In this document: positions 39,943-41,183 of the stretch, one piece after another | How the letters are laid out: each line of letters starts with the position of its first letter | Position numbering within the stretch: position 1 is the first letter of the stretch | Assembly: GCA_012521185.1 (NCBI GenBank) | Contig: JAAYMV010000005.1 | Location: 1 to 41,183, forward strand | Direction of reading: 5' to 3' | DNA from: Bacillota bacterium | GTDB taxonomy: Bacteria > Bacillota > Limnochordia > Darwinibacteriales > DTU012 | DNA: 41,183 nucleotides | Notes under the pieces: generated by a model | What the model was told of the DNA's origin: nothing | The model's database searches: none | Seen by the model: only the letters and a program-made list of their open reading frames with translations | Translations under genes and position numbers: made by a program

Positions 39943-41183
39943 TTATTGATTGAATAAATCATCTAAATTCGCTTGAATAACTGGCTTAACTTCAGCCATA
40001 GCAGCCACAGCATTCTTAGTACCAGCGTTAACTTCACGCGTTACATCAGTAAAGTTACCTAAGAATGTTTCAAATAATTGGGCTGCTCCACCTTCCCACT
40101 CTGCATTCGCTCTTAACAATACTTCAGCTGATTCACGATTCTTAACATGAGCTGCAATAAAATCATTAGCATCTACGTCTTCTTCCCGCCATAAGAACGC
40201 ACGAAGAGCCGCTAACGCTTCTGGATCTTTGGCATTTATAGGAATCAATGTAGTATTCAATGCTTGAACTGTCCAATGATACCGATCGGCTCTTGGTCCC
40301 ATTGGTAATGGCACAATACCCCACTCATCGGTCATCATATCTAAAATATCAGCTAAACCATGAGCGGTCATACCCAGGTGCATTGCAGCTTTACCGGTAA
40401 TAAAGGTATCTCTTAAAGTTGTTGAACCATATGTTGGCATTTGTACTTTTAACTCTGTCCACCAGTGATGTTGTAATTCTAACGCTTCAATATAAGCTGG
40501 ATCATCACCAGTAAAGATTACTCTACCATTTTCATCAACACTAGTCATACTAGCCCCATTAGATACAGCCAAGACAGTGGAGCGAGCATCTACAATACCC
40601 CACTGATCAATTTCACCATCTCCGTCTGTATCTTGAGTTGCTTTAATGGCAATCTCTGTTGCTTTATCCCAAGTCCATTCATTATTGAGATACAGCTCAT
40701 ACAGATCTGGCAAGCCTTCCCGTTCAAATAAAGTTTTATTATAAACTACAAAATACATATCATTTTGGTAACCATACATTGGCCGCCATTCAACAGGTCC
40801 AATGCCCCAGTACTGATCTTGATATTTCAATGCTTCTTCAGTAGCTACAAAGCTAGCGGCAAATTACTGTAATATTTGTCACCTAATAATTCGCCCATCG
40901 GATAAGCTGCTCCAGCAGCAACTATCTCCCAATAACCAATTTTATTTTGTACATGCCATAAATCATTCACTGATTCTCCAGCTAATAAACGGTTAAAGTT
41001 AACTTCAGGAATATCCCGTGTTTGCAGCCATTCAATTTTACAATTAAATAATCTTTCAGCTTCTTCGATTCGACCAGCTACAGGCGGATATGTCTTAAAG
41101 TAATTTGACATTCTTTCGCTAGTCCAGGAAACGATCGTTACGGTTTCACCGCCAAAATCATAACTGCCTGCTGGTTTAAAACC
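39943..41183 (-). pseudogene. Family 1 sugar-binding protein of an ABC importer, frameshifted and cut by the window edge
   Basis: Reading from the right edge: GFKPAGSYDFGGETVTIVSW, then YFKTYPPVAGRIEEAERLFN, LAGESVNDLWHV, and MGELLGDKYYSN before a stop at 40845. The downstream frame continues the same protein (ASFVATEEALKYQDQYWGI, FVVYNKTLFEREGLPDLYEL, DTDGDGEIDQWGIVDARS, ITGKAAMHLGMTAHGL, EEDVDANDFIAAHV). Together these give a family 1 extracellular solute-binding protein with a DxDxDG calcium-like loop common in the family. The join near 40863-40868 is repaired by adding one T to a run of three, so it is either a real inactivating deletion or a sequencing error. The N-terminus with the signal peptide is off-window. 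It would bind oligosaccharides for import, presumably products of the nearby lyase. Confidence 0.8.

Noticed and set aside
39943-41111. Two separate genes at 39943-40830 and 40845-41111
   Set aside because: Both are parts of one solute-binding protein; the upstream frame stops where the downstream frame picks up, and neither start has a ribosome site.
1-41183. Defence island, prophage or integrative element
   Set aside because: No integrase, transposase, toxin-antitoxin, restriction or phage structural gene was found; addAB and the Ski2-like helicase sit among housekeeping genes.

Overview
The window is AT-rich, densely coded chromosomal DNA from a low-GC, probably anaerobic, Gram-positive-type bacterium (Bacillota). 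Indicators are AddA/AddB-type recombination nucleases, a YmfF/YmfH peptidase pair, GSI-type glutamine synthetase, an ornithine/alanine racemase-like enzyme, strong GGAGG-type ribosome sites, frequent TTG and GTG starts, and consensus TTGACA/TATAAT promoters. I cannot fix the genus. There are no rRNAs, tRNAs, CRISPR arrays, transposases or phage genes, and no gene-free stretch longer than 300 bases.

Layout. 1-469: 5' part of a class V aminotransferase (minus strand), divergent from glnA-nadE (plus), which has a clear sigma-A promoter. 2692-4075: prs and a small flavodoxin-like protein (minus). 4195-21432: a long minus-strand run. In transcription order it holds a Ski2-like helicase, a HAD phosphatase, addB, addA, ymfF, ymfH, 5-formyl-THF cyclo-ligase, deoC, a secreted LolA-like/TPR protein, an RsmC-like methyltransferase, an ornithine-racemase-like enzyme and a rare bacterial ADP-dependent sugar kinase. 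21555-22993: a NifU-type Fe-S scaffold protein and queG (plus). 22990-24581: tyrA and rnhA (minus); rnhA appears to start at ATT.

24628-25703 holds the least familiar unit. A RING-finger/membrane-anchor/shortened solute-binding-protein fusion is followed by a 50-residue tyrosine-rich ORF whose ribosome-binding site lies inside a long hairpin. Then come lemA with a TPM-domain protein (minus), yigZ (minus), tex (plus), a D-2-hydroxyacid dehydrogenase, a cyclophilin and a copZ-like copper chaperone with a CsoR-like operator (all minus), a YusW-like acidic protein (plus) and a CDF metal exporter (minus).

The right end, from about 33.5 kb, is carbohydrate-related: a CE4 polysaccharide deacetylase, a HEAT-repeat/PL1 pectate-lyase fusion, a Gfo/Idh/MocA oxidoreductase coupled to a ThuA protein, a divergent AraC regulator, and a sugar-binding protein interrupted by a frameshift and cut by the window edge. 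Together these suggest sensing, depolymerisation and uptake of plant polysaccharide, probably pectin.

Convergent genes are packed tail to tail, often with one hairpin serving both directions and overlapping a stop codon. The observations most worth checking are the RING-TM-SBP fusion with its SD-occluded small ORF, the ATT start of rnhA, the CsoR-like operator on an orphan copZ, the ADP-dependent kinase, the cysteine clusters in AddA and the Ski2-like helicase, and the HEAT-pectate lyase fusion.
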